Below, one piece after another: positions 23,852 to 32,050 of a stretch of 64,000 nt of DNA. The DNA is from Chloroflexota bacterium. Its GTDB lineage: Bacteria; Chloroflexota; Ktedonobacteria; Ktedonobacterales; JADMIN01. Position 1 is the first letter of the stretch, and each line of letters opens with the position of its first letter. Location: contig JAJPKE010000034.1 in the NCBI GenBank assembly GCA_021323855.1, forward strand, positions 1-64,000, given 5' to 3'. The position numbers were made by a program, and so were the translations under genes. The notes under the pieces are model-generated. The model was not told the DNA's origin. It saw nothing but the letters and a program-made list of their open reading frames with translations, and ran no database searches.

Positions 23852-26485
23852 ATGGCGACACCTAGATCATTCTCGCATCTCGTGGTGATTGGCTCCTCGG
23901 CTGGCGGCATCGAGGCGCTTTCCTCTGTCGTCTCCACCCTGCCCAAAGACTTTCCCGCGCCCATCGTCATTGCGCAACACCTGGACCCAACCCGCCCCAG
24001 CCACCTCGGCGATATCCTCTCACGCCGCAGCACGCTGCCAGTGCGCACCGTCACCGACGCAACACACCAACCGCTCGAACCCGGTGTCATCTTTGTGGTG
24101 CCCTCCAATCGTGATGTGCAGATCAGCGATTCGTCCATCGAACTGCGCACGGATGGTGGCATACGCCCCATGCCGTCGGTTGACCTGTTGCTCAGCAGCG
24201 CCGCCGAAATCTATGGGGATCGTCTTATCGCCGTCATCCTCAGCGGCACCGGCTCAGATGGCGCAGCAGGCGCGCGTTCGGTCAAAAAGGTCGGCGGGAC
24301 GGTCATTATCCAGAACCCTGACACGGCGACGTATCCGGGGATGCCACTCTCGCTGGCGCCGACCACGGTGGATATCGTCGCCAATGTTGACCGCATCGGC
24401 CAGATTCTCCATGATCTGCTGGCAGGCGTCGAGGTGCCCACGCAGCCAAGCGAGAAAAAGGAATTAGAGACCTTCCTGCATGACATCCGCGCCCGCTTCG
24501 ATATTGACTTCACCAGCTATAAAACGCCGACGATCCTGCGCCGCCTGCAACGGCGCATCCTGGCGACGGACACCGGCAACCTCAACGGCTATATTACCTA
24601 TCTCTCCAGCCATCCAGAGGAATATCAGCAGCTCGTCAATGCGTTTCTGATCAAAGTGACCGATTTTTTTCGTGACCCGGAACTCTTCGCCTATCTCCGC
24701 AAAGAAGTGTTACCGGACCTCATCGAACACGCGCGCAAAAACGACAATGAGCTACGCATCTGGTCGGCTGGTTGCGCCACCGGCGAAGAGGCGTATTCGC
24801 TGGCGATCCTGATGGCGGAGGTGCTGGGCAACGAACTGGATCAGTTCAACGTGCGCATTTTCGCCACCGACGTGGATGCGGAAGCCATTGCTTTCGCGCG
24901 CCGTGGCCTCTACCCCGCCTCGGCGCTGTCGGGTCTCTCCGATGATCTCATCAACAAATATTTCACCCGCGACGAGAACAGCTACCTCATCAGAAAGCGG
25001 GTGCGTGCGCTCACCGTCTTCGGCCAGCACGACCTGGGCCAGCGCGCACCGTTCCCGCACATAGACATGGTGATGTGCCGCAACGTGCTGATCTACTTCA
25101 CGCCGGAACTTCAGCAGCGCACCCTCAAGCTCTTCGCATATTCACTGCGCGATGGCGGCTATCTTGTGCTGGGCAAGGCCGAATCTACCGGCCAGATGGC
25201 TGAATATTTCGTGTTGCAGCACAAAGTGCATAAGGTCTATCAGCGCCAGGGTGACCGCATTCTGATGCCACCCGCGCGCATCAAAGAGCCAGCGACCGCT
25301 ACCCCACATCGCCTGGGCCTGCGCCGCACGCCGCCCAGTATTGTTGCTGCCCTGGGCAATGAGCGCGAGATGCAACGCATCCGTAATTTCAATGAGAGCT
25401 TCTTGTTGAAACTGCCGGTCGGCCTGGTCGTCATTGACCGGCACTACGATATCCAGGCCATCAACAGTACTGCCCGCCGCTATTTCTCGATTCATGGCCC
25501 CGCCGTCGGTGAAGATTTCATTCATCTCTCGCAGGGGATGCCGGGCAACAGGTTGCGTGCAACGGTAGATGCGGCTTTTCGCTCTGGCACAACCGAGCAG
25601 ATCAACGAAATCGCCATCGAAGAGTTGACCACCGGCGAGCCGCGCTATCTCCATATCACCTGCCATCCACAGCGGGCGAACGACGAAGAGCAAGGGCCTA
25701 TAGAGTCGGTCATCATCGTTGTGCAGGATATCACCGAACAGGTGCAGGCGCGCCAGGCGGTTGAGCGAGAATTGCAGAGAACCAACGCCGAACTGGAGCG
25801 AGTGAAAAATGAGGCGGCGGCGGAGACGGCGCGGCGCGAGCAACTGATCGAGCGGCTGGTGGAGACGAATCGCCAGCTCATCGAGGCCAACCAGGATTTG
25901 ACCAGCACTAACGAAGAACTGCGCACCACCAATGAGGAGTTCCTGCTCAGCGCAGAAGAAGCGCAGGCTTCCACTGAAGAGGTGGAGACGCTCAACGAGG
26001 AGTTGCAGGCGACGAACGAAGAACTAGAGACGCTCAACGAGGAGTTGCAGGCCACCATCGAGGAACTCAACACGACGAATGACGATCTCCACGCGCGCAG
26101 TGTCGAGTTGCAAGACCTCGCGCGCACCAGCGAAGACGAGCGCGCGCAACTCTCCGCCATTCTTGCCAGCATCGGCGACGCAGTTCTCGCCGTTGACAGT
26201 ACGGGGACACCGTTCCTTACCAACGCAGCCTATGAGCGGATGTTTGGCGATGGGAACAGACCATTTGAGGCGCGCGACGCGCAGGGCAATCCCCTGCCAC
26301 CGGAGGAGACGCCACAGAAGCGTGCGGCGCGCGGCGAGTCGTTCAACATGGAGTTTACGGCTATTGATGGCAATGGCGCTCGCCGTCGCTTCGAGGCCAA
26401 CGGGCGCCCGGTGGAAGACGCCGAAGGACGATACCAGTGGGGCGTTCTCGTCATCCGTGAGGTCAGCGAGCGGCCCCACCAGTAG
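23852..26485 (+). CDS. CheB-CheR-PAS fusion signalling protein
   Basis: 877 residues. The CheB domain (1-195) has Ser16 (GSSAGG), His43 (AQHLDP) and Asp136 (SGTGSDG). The CheR methyltransferase (about 205-460) has the SAM motif WSAGCATGEEAYS at about 304-316. A PAS domain follows at about 505-615, then a long coiled coil (630-755) of repeating ATNEELETLNEEL-type heptads, and a second PAS domain (760-870). Many relatives continue into a histidine kinase; this one stops after PAS. It could set or remove methyl marks on a partner in response to a PAS ligand. GGGAGG precedes ATG 23852. Confidence 0.92.
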   Translation: MATPRSFSHLVVIGSSAGGIEALSSVVSTLPKDFPAPIVIAQHLDPTRPSHLGDILSRRSTLPVRTVTDATHQPLEPGVIFVVPSNRDVQISDSSIELRTDGGIRPMPSVDLLLSSAAEIYGDRLIAVILSGTGSDGAAGARSVKKVGGTVIIQNPDTATYPGMPLSLAPTTVDIVANVDRIGQILHDLLAGVEVPTQPSEKKELETFLHDIRARFDIDFTSYKTPTILRRLQRRILATDTGNLNGYITYLSSHPEEYQQLVNAFLIKVTDFFRDPELFAYLRKEVLPDLIEHARKNDNELRIWSAGCATGEEAYSLAILMAEVLGNELDQFNVRIFATDVDAEAIAFARRGLYPASALSGLSDDLINKYFTRDENSYLIRKRVRALTVFGQHDLGQRAPFPHIDMVMCRNVLIYFTPELQQRTLKLFAYSLRDGGYLVLGKAESTGQMAEYFVLQHKVHKVYQRQGDRILMPPARIKEPATATPHRLGLRRTPPSIVAALGNEREMQRIRNFNESFLLKLPVGLVVIDRHYDIQAINSTARRYFSIHGPAVGEDFIHLSQGMPGNRLRATVDAAFRSGTTEQINEIAIEELTTGEPRYLHITCHPQRANDEEQGPIESVIIVVQDITEQVQARQAVERELQRTNAELERVKNEAAAETARREQLIERLVETNRQLIEANQDLTSTNEELRTTNEEFLLSAEEAQASTEEVETLNEELQATNEELETLNEELQATIEELNTTNDDLHARSVELQDLARTSEDERAQLSAILASIGDAVLAVDSTGTPFLTNAAYERMFGDGNRPFEARDAQGNPLPPEETPQKRAARGESFNMEFTAIDGNGARRRFEANGRPVEDAEGRYQWGVLVIREVSERPHQ

Positions 26486-26503
26486 CGGGCAGAACGGAGC
26501 GGT

Positions 26504-26977
26504 TCATCCAACTCGCATGCCGCTGCCATCCTCTTGCGGCGGCGATGTTGCTGTGGCAAGTTGCGTTGCCAGTATGGTCACGCGCGCCAGCAGTTCATCG
26601 AGTTCGAAGGGTTTGCGCATCGCGGAGAGGCGCAAACGGCCAGCGAATTGATCGAGGCGGTTGCCCAGCATATCATATTGCGCGGTGAGCAACAGATAGG
26701 CGTGGCGCGCGGCCAGTGGCGCATCCATGCTGAGCGTCGCCAGCAGTTGCAGGCCGTCGGCGCGCGGCATGCGCCAATCGAGCAGCACGACCAACGGCAG
26801 CTCGCTCACCGCCAGGAATTCGAGCGCGGCAATACCATCCGCCGCCTGCCACACCTGATAGCCTTCGTCCACGAAGATGGTGGTGAGGACTTCGCGCTGC
26901 ATGTCATCGTCATCCACCACCAGAATGCCAACTGAGCGGGGCATACCCTCATTCTGTGCCTGCTGTTCCCTCTGCAT
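26504..26977 (-). CDS. Single-domain response regulator
   Basis: A 157-residue receiver protein: acidic pocket VVDDDD at about 21-26, phosphoacceptor Asp67 (VLLDWRMP), and Lys122 (MRKPF). No output domain follows, only a short Ser/Pro/Gly-rich tail, so it acts through protein contacts. ATG 26977 is seven bases after GGGGAGG; upstream in-frame ATGs at 26983 and 27013 are less well placed. It is convergent with the CheB-CheR-PAS gene, 18 bases apart, and could be its partner. The cognate kinase is not in the window. Confidence 0.88.
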   Translation of the reverse strand: MQREQQAQNEGMPRSVGILVVDDDDMQREVLTTIFVDEGYQVWQAADGIAALEFLAVSELPLVVLLDWRMPRADGLQLLATLSMDAPLAARHAYLLLTAQYDMLGNRLDQFAGRLRLSAMRKPFELDELLARVTILATQLATATSPPQEDGSGMRVG

Positions 26978-27203
26978 CTCCATACCTCCCCATGTCGTTC
27001 CTTGACCGTTCATAAGCTACCCACCAGCCATCTCACAACTAGAAGGCAAATAAGCCGCGCTGGGCAGCTTTGCTAGAGAGCATGAGCCTTATGTCTAGTC
27101 AAGGATAGTATACCCTGGCATAGGGGAGTGGTGAGCATCCGGCATGCCAGTGTGCTGATGAGGAGCGAGGAGCGCCACAGGAAACCACAGCAACGGCGAG
27201 GGA

Positions 27204-27770
27204 TCAGCGCAAAGTCGTCTCTTCGGTTGGATATTTCGGGGTCGGGCGCGTGGCCATCGCTGAATACATCTCCCCCATGAAGCTGGATGGAATGGCGGCG
27301 AGCCGGTGCGGGTCTTCCATGCCGGACTCGCCCGCCAGGAAATCGAAAGAGTCGTAGTCTATGGGGTGCGGCACCCAGAGGTTGCCGTGTCGCGCCTCAT
27401 ACTCCACGATCACCCAGATGCCGCGATATTTGAGATAGGAACAAATCAGCGCGGCAACCTGCTTCTGCTGATCGAACGGCACGAAGTGGAACGAGTTCGC
27501 CGTCAAGATGCCATCGAGCGGCGGCAGATCGAGCTTGTGGGTGAAATCGGCCTGGATATAGTGAATATTCGCCTCTGGATAGCGCGCGGCGAAGGCACGT
27601 TTCTGCTTCTCCAGCGCGTGCCCGTTCTTGTCTATCGAGAAAATTTCGGCCCTGGGACCGACCAATTTATAGAGTTCCAGCGTAAAAATGCCGGTACCGG
27701 AGCCGAGTTCAGCCCAGCGTCCCCCCATGTTGGGGATAGCCGGCGCGATGAGATCATGCTCTTTGCTCAC
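27204..27770 (-). CDS. SAM-dependent class I methyltransferase
   Basis: 188 residues. Motif I AELGSGTGIFTLEL (20-33), the acidic SIDKNGHALEKQ after beta 2, and the QADF/PPLDGILTANSFHF segment are typical of the class I Rossmann methyltransferases. The substrate is unknown; a small-molecule or lipid acceptor is as likely as any. The gene stands alone between two response regulators on the same strand. The start at 27770 has AGGGAGGCGTACTGTG upstream. Confidence 0.85.
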   Translation of the reverse strand: MSKEHDLIAPAIPNMGGRWAELGSGTGIFTLELYKLVGPRAEIFSIDKNGHALEKQKRAFAARYPEANIHYIQADFTHKLDLPPLDGILTANSFHFVPFDQQKQVAALICSYLKYRGIWVIVEYEARHGNLWVPHPIDYDSFDFLAGESGMEDPHRLAAIPSSFMGEMYSAMATRPTPKYPTEETTLR

Positions 27771-27935
27771 AGTACGCCTCCCTTCGACTGAACAGTCGTT
27801 GATGATATGACGTTCGAGCCTGCCTGAATCCTACCGCATTTTTGCGGATAGTGTTTGAGCCTGTTTTGCAGGTGCGCAGAAGTTTTGAGGAGATGGGGAG
27901 CAGTGCCGGAGTTGGCGAGACAGCGAAATCCGGCA

Positions 27936-28409
27936 TTAGGAGCGAGGGGCAAGCGCCAGTTGCACGGCGCGCACGAGGTCCGGCGACTTCAGGTGCGCCT
28001 TGTCCAGCAGCATGAACACGCCAAGCGCCGCGCGTTCCTCTGCCGTGATATCCGGCTCGTCCAGCGCCGTCAGCAGCAGCGCCGGAACGGAGGCGGAAGA
28101 GAGCGATTCCATCGCCTGCTCCGCACGACGCAAGGCGCGCAGCATCTCCAGCCCATCCATCCCCGGCATGATGAGGTCCACCAGCACCGCATCCGGCGGC
28201 GATTCCAGCGCCAGCGCCAGCGCATCCTGGCCGCTTGCCGCCGTCTGCACGACGTAACCGGCAGCTTCCAGGATGGTGCAGTAGAGCAGGCGAATGGACG
28301 CAGAATCGTCAACGACCAGGATACGTTGCGTCTGTTGCCCAAATTGCCCAAGTTGCGACTGTTTCGGCGGCTCTGTGGATGGCGAGCCGCCACGCGGGGG
28401 AATGGTCAT
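27936..28409 (-). CDS. Single-domain response regulator
   Basis: A 157-residue receiver protein. A Gln/Ser/Pro-rich N-tail of about 28 residues precedes the acidic pair VVDD (34-35), phosphoacceptor Asp78 (VLVDLIMPGMDG) and the LLLTALDEPD segment. No output domain is present. The conserved Lys region reads LLDKAHLKS. I chose ATG 28409, six bases after CTGGAG; an ATG at 28430 is possible, and the frame extends to 28568 into the end of the next gene. It probably belongs to the same signalling cluster as the CheB proteins. Confidence 0.83.
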   Translation of the reverse strand: MTIPPRGGSPSTEPPKQSQLGQFGQQTQRILVVDDSASIRLLYCTILEAAGYVVQTAASGQDALALALESPPDAVLVDLIMPGMDGLEMLRALRRAEQAMESLSSASVPALLLTALDEPDITAEERAALGVFMLLDKAHLKSPDLVRAVQLALAPRS

Positions 28410-28492
28410 TGGTTGGCTCCAGCCTCCCATGATACGAGCCGGTGCCGTTCTGGGAGGAACTGAAGCGCAAGAACCAGACCAATGCGCCCTTC

Positions 28493-29578
28493 TCAACCAG
28501 CCGTCAGGAAGTCGAAGAGCGCGCGGTTGAACTCGGCAGGTTTCTCGATATGCGGCGAATGGCCACACTCGTCGAACACTACCTCGCGATAGCGCCCACC
28601 GCGTTGCTGATAGGCGTCGAGGACCGCCCGCAGTTGCGAGACCATCGGCTGTGGCGGATAGACCTCTTCGCCGGGCCAGCCGGGAACCGCGCCGAGCTTG
28701 CCCAGTGTGCCGAAATCGAGGAATGAGGCGTCGGAAACTATCTGATCGTCGGCGCCGCGTATCCAGAGGACCGGCGGCTGCGGGGTGATCGTGGCAAAGG
28801 CGCTGAGATTGCAGTAGGTTGGCGCCATCGCGTTATTGATGCCTCTGGTACCCGGAGCCACCATCGGCCAGTTGGTCGAGGCGGTGGCATCGCCGGGGTA
28901 GTAGTCGTCGCCAATGCGCATTTTGAGCATCTCATCGGTATACAGGTCTTCGCGCTCCGGGCTGACACGAAACGGCGGCTTGAAGTAGAAGCTGTTCATC
29001 ACGTTGCGCGGCGTATTGGGTGAGTCGTCGCCCCGCTCGCCAATGCTCAGCAGCCTGACATATTCAGGGTTGGCGGTCCCTCCACCGGAGCCTGCGGCAT
29101 CCGGCCAGCAGAGCGCGCCAGCTGTATCTTTCGTCCCGCCGAAGCCAAAGGGCGAGAGCGGCGATTGGAGCATGAGTGAGGCCACCGTTTCGGGGTGATC
29201 TATGGCATATTGCATCACCACGCCCGCGCCCATTGACCAGCCAACGAAATGCGCCTTCTGCTGGCCGCTCGCCAGCCCAAGCGTCTGCACGAGCGCAAAC
29301 AGATCGTCGGAAAAATCGCGCAGCCCGCGTGTGGCGTCTACCGGCTGCGCTTCTGAATCACCGAAGCCGCGCAGGTCCGGCGCGAGCGCGTGGTAGCCCT
29401 GCGGCTGGGCAGCCAGCGCCGCCAGCGTCTCCTCAAAAAAGCGCGCGCTGGACACGTTGCCATGCACGAACAGCACCGGAACACCAGTGGCGGCTCCGGC
29501 TTCCAGCAGGGAAAACGTCAGGCGCGGGGTGGCGACGGTGCGAACGGAAACGCCAGGCAGCAGTGGCAAACTCGTCAT
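28493..29578 (-). CDS. Alpha/beta hydrolase
   Basis: 361 residues. Oxyanion region VLFVHGNVSSARFFEE, nucleophile Ser115 in GWSMGAG, acid in RGADDQIV and His in CGHSPHIEKP, so a complete triad is present. A long cap insertion (about 150-255, Asn/Thr/Asp-rich) separates the halves. Substrate unknown; fold relatives are esterases, lactonases and C-C hydrolases. ATG 29578 follows GAGGAG by five bases, and the frame extends six codons further. There is no signal peptide, so it is cytoplasmic. Confidence 0.85.
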   Translation of the reverse strand: MTSLPLLPGVSVRTVATPRLTFSLLEAGAATGVPVLFVHGNVSSARFFEETLAALAAQPQGYHALAPDLRGFGDSEAQPVDATRGLRDFSDDLFALVQTLGLASGQQKAHFVGWSMGAGVVMQYAIDHPETVASLMLQSPLSPFGFGGTKDTAGALCWPDAAGSGGGTANPEYVRLLSIGERGDDSPNTPRNVMNSFYFKPPFRVSPEREDLYTDEMLKMRIGDDYYPGDATASTNWPMVAPGTRGINNAMAPTYCNLSAFATITPQPPVLWIRGADDQIVSDASFLDFGTLGKLGAVPGWPGEEVYPPQPMVSQLRAVLDAYQQRGGRYREVVFDECGHSPHIEKPAEFNRALFDFLTAG

Positions 29579-29687
29579 GAGCGACTCCTCGAGCATACGT
29601 CAACGGGCGGACGGTGTATAGGTAGTGGCACTACATCAAATACGACACAACCGCCATTAAACAATACGATGCCACGCTATTGCCACT

Positions 29688-30338
29688 CTATGCCGCGCGC
29701 TTCAGCAATTGGCGGACCTTCTCATCGCTCACGGGGGTAAAGTCATCGTACCAGCGCCCTACCCCCACAAATGGTTCGGGCGTCAGCAGGCAGATGACTT
29801 CATCGGCTATCGTTTGTAGCGACTGGCAGACGGATAGTGGGGCCACCGGCGCCGCCACAATGATGCGCGCTGGCTGCTGCGTTCGTAGCGCGATGAGAGC
29901 CACCCGCATCGTGGCGCCAGTGGCCAGGCCATCGTCCACCACAATCACCACGCGGCCTTGCACTGGCCATCCGGGGCGGTCTTCCCGGTAGAAACGCTCG
30001 CGCCGGTCAAGTTCCTGCCATTCTCTCTCGGTGATGGCCTCGATGACGTGTTCAGGGATGCCCAACTCCTTGACCAGTCCCTCGTTCAGCACGCGGCTTC
30101 CTCCGCTGGCAATCGCGCCCAGCGCCAGTTCTTGCTGCCCTGGAACTGCTAATTTGCGCACGAGCATGATGTCGAGAGGAGCGTGCAGCGCTTTGGCAAC
30201 TGCGAAGGCGACTGGAACCCCGCCACGCAACAGCCCCAGCGCCAGCACATCACGGTGGGAAGCGTAGGGCAGCAGTTCGCGCGCCAGGGCTTCTCCTGCC
30301 GCCGTCCGGTCTCGAAACCCTCTTTCCATAGATGCCAT
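29688..30338 (-). CDS. Phosphoribosyltransferase-domain protein
   Basis: A 216-residue type I PRTase. The PRPP-binding loop VVDDGLATGAT is at 133-143, and the N-terminal LGLLRGGVPVAFAVAKAL contains the pyrophosphate-binding loop. Family members of this kind often sit beside dienelactone-type hydrolases and have unassigned base substrates. A C-terminal helix (DEKVRQLLKRA) completes the fold. ATG 30338 has GAGGAG ten bases upstream; an ATG three codons later is possible. It is 109 bases downstream-adjacent to the hydrolase gene on the same strand. Confidence 0.88.
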   Translation of the reverse strand: MASMERGFRDRTAAGEALARELLPYASHRDVLALGLLRGGVPVAFAVAKALHAPLDIMLVRKLAVPGQQELALGAIASGGSRVLNEGLVKELGIPEHVIEAITEREWQELDRRERFYREDRPGWPVQGRVVIVVDDGLATGATMRVALIALRTQQPARIIVAAPVAPLSVCQSLQTIADEVICLLTPEPFVGVGRWYDDFTPVSDEKVRQLLKRAA

Positions 30339-30636
30339 AGGCCAATCACTCCTCTCTCCTATGCTCGTGTTTTCTGGCGCTAGTGATCTGGGGCTTACAT
30401 CATGAGCAATTTTCGTGATAGATGAATGTCCAATGATAGAACATGACGGCTTGCAGAATGTGGGCCAGAGTTGTCAGTTGCGCATATCCCTAAGCGTTGC
30501 TTTGGGTAGTGTCGTCGGTGTGGTTGGGCAGGTTGGTGCAGTTGGTATGCAATGTGCAGGCGCAGACTGGAGAGGAATCATGGATATCGTCAAGAGGCAT
30601 GCAACACGCGAAGAGGATAACCGAAAGGAGTAAGTG

Positions 30637-31107
30637 ATGAGTCTGCAACTGATGACCGATGCCTTTGCGCCGGATCAGCAGATTCCCAAACGCTATACCA
30701 AAGAGGGGGAGAACATCTCTCCGGCGCTCTCCTGGCAAGGTGAGCCGGCGCAAACCAGGAGTTTTGCGGTAGTGGTGGAAGACCCTGATGCTCCCAAAGG
30801 AACCTTCACCCATTGGGTCTGCTACAACATCCCCGCCCAGACCCATGAACTGCCGCCTGGTGTTTCCCGGCGCGGAACACCAGGCGAAGAGATGGCGCAG
30901 GGAAGAAATGATTTTGGCAATGTGGGCTATGATGGCGCCCAACCCCCACCAGGGCCGCCCCATCATTATCATTTTGCCCTCTATGCGCTAGATACCAGGC
31001 TGCCGCTGTCTGGAAACGCCACCAAAGACGAGGTGCTGGACGCCATACAAGGTCATGTGTTGGATCAGGCCGAACTGGTTGGCCTCTATCAACACGAGGG
31101 CAACTGA
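30637..31107 (+). CDS. YbhB/YbcL-family PEBP protein
   Basis: 156 residues of the phosphatidylethanolamine-binding (Raf-kinase-inhibitor-like) fold. Visible landmarks are the ligand-pocket stretch VVEDPDAPKGTFTHWVCYNIP and the second conserved element GPPHHYHFALYALD. Bacterial members are small cytoplasmic or periplasmic proteins of uncertain role. GAAAGGAG at 30623-30630 supports ATG 30637 over a GTG one codon upstream. The gene is preceded by about 300 bases without ORFs, partly G/T-rich. Confidence 0.92.
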   Translation: MSLQLMTDAFAPDQQIPKRYTKEGENISPALSWQGEPAQTRSFAVVVEDPDAPKGTFTHWVCYNIPAQTHELPPGVSRRGTPGEEMAQGRNDFGNVGYDGAQPPPGPPHHYHFALYALDTRLPLSGNATKDEVLDAIQGHVLDQAELVGLYQHEGN

Positions 31108-31144
31108 TTAGTGTGTGGTCTAGCCTGCTGTGGCTTAGTGTGTC

Positions 31145-31927
31145 CTAGTGTGCAGTCCAGCCGCAATCAATCACCTGGGCGCTGCCGGTGATGCCGCTGG
31201 CATCCTCTGAGCAGAGAAACGCCACATAGGACGCCACTTCCTCCGGCTCCAGCAGGCGATGGATGGCGGCCTCGGCGACCATGATCTTTTCGACGACCTC
31301 GCTCTCCGGGATGCCATGCACCCGCGCTTGGTCGGCGATTTGCTTCTCCACCAGCGCCGTCCGCACGTAGGAAGGGCAGATGGCGTTACAGGTGACGTTG
31401 TACGGGGCGGCTTCCAGCGCCGTCACGCGGGTCAGGCCCAGCAGCCCATGTTTGGCGGCGACATAGGCAGACTTGAAGGCCGAGGCGCGCAGCGAGTGAA
31501 CTGAGGCGATGTTGATGATGCGGCCCCAGCGACGCTGATACATGCCGGGGAGGGTGGCCTGGGTCAGCAGAAACGGCGCGGTGAGCATAATCTCGATGAG
31601 TTGCCGCCACTTCGTCTCCGGAAACTCCGGAATCGGCGCAACATGCTGGAGACCGGCGTTGTTCACCAGAATGTCAATATGCCCATGCGCCGCCAGCGTG
31701 TCCGCAATCAGCCGGTGGCAGTCCTCAGACTGCGCCAGGTCTGCCCGCTGGAAGCGTGCCGCCGGGAGCGCCGCCGCTGCGTCTGCGCCGGCCTCTGCGT
31801 CAATATCCGCCAGCGTCACCTGCACCCCACGGCCCGCCAGATCACGCGCGATGGCCAGCCCGATGCCGCTGGCGGCGCCAGTGACGACGGCGACCTTGCC
31901 TGCCCATGTCGTTGTTGTCGTTGTCAT
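31145..31927 (-). CDS. 3-hydroxybutyrate dehydrogenase (SDR family)
   Basis: A 260-residue classical short-chain dehydrogenase: NAD-binding TGAASGIG (17-24), NNAG at about 89-92, catalytic Ser (NIASVHS) and YVAAK, then EAAPYNVTCNAICPSYVRTALVEKQI, which is typical of 3-hydroxybutyrate dehydrogenase. It oxidises 3-hydroxybutyrate to acetoacetate with NAD, in PHB or ketone-body use. The stretch of six Thr after the start is unusual but harmless. No PHB synthesis gene is adjacent. It is monocistronic and convergent with the PEBP gene. Confidence 0.87.
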   Translation of the reverse strand: MTTTTTTWAGKVAVVTGAASGIGLAIARDLAGRGVQVTLADIDAEAGADAAAALPAARFQRADLAQSEDCHRLIADTLAAHGHIDILVNNAGLQHVAPIPEFPETKWRQLIEIMLTAPFLLTQATLPGMYQRRWGRIINIASVHSLRASAFKSAYVAAKHGLLGLTRVTALEAAPYNVTCNAICPSYVRTALVEKQIADQARVHGIPESEVVEKIMVAEAAIHRLLEPEEVASYVAFLCSEDASGITGSAQVIDCGWTAH

Positions 31928-32050
31928 ACAGTAGCCCCTACTTGTCTAGATCTACGACGTGCCTACATCATGGCACATGGGACCGGAATTCCCCAAGCGC
32001 CATGATGGGCAAGCGAGAAAGTAAACGGGGCGATGCGACGCAACAAGCGG

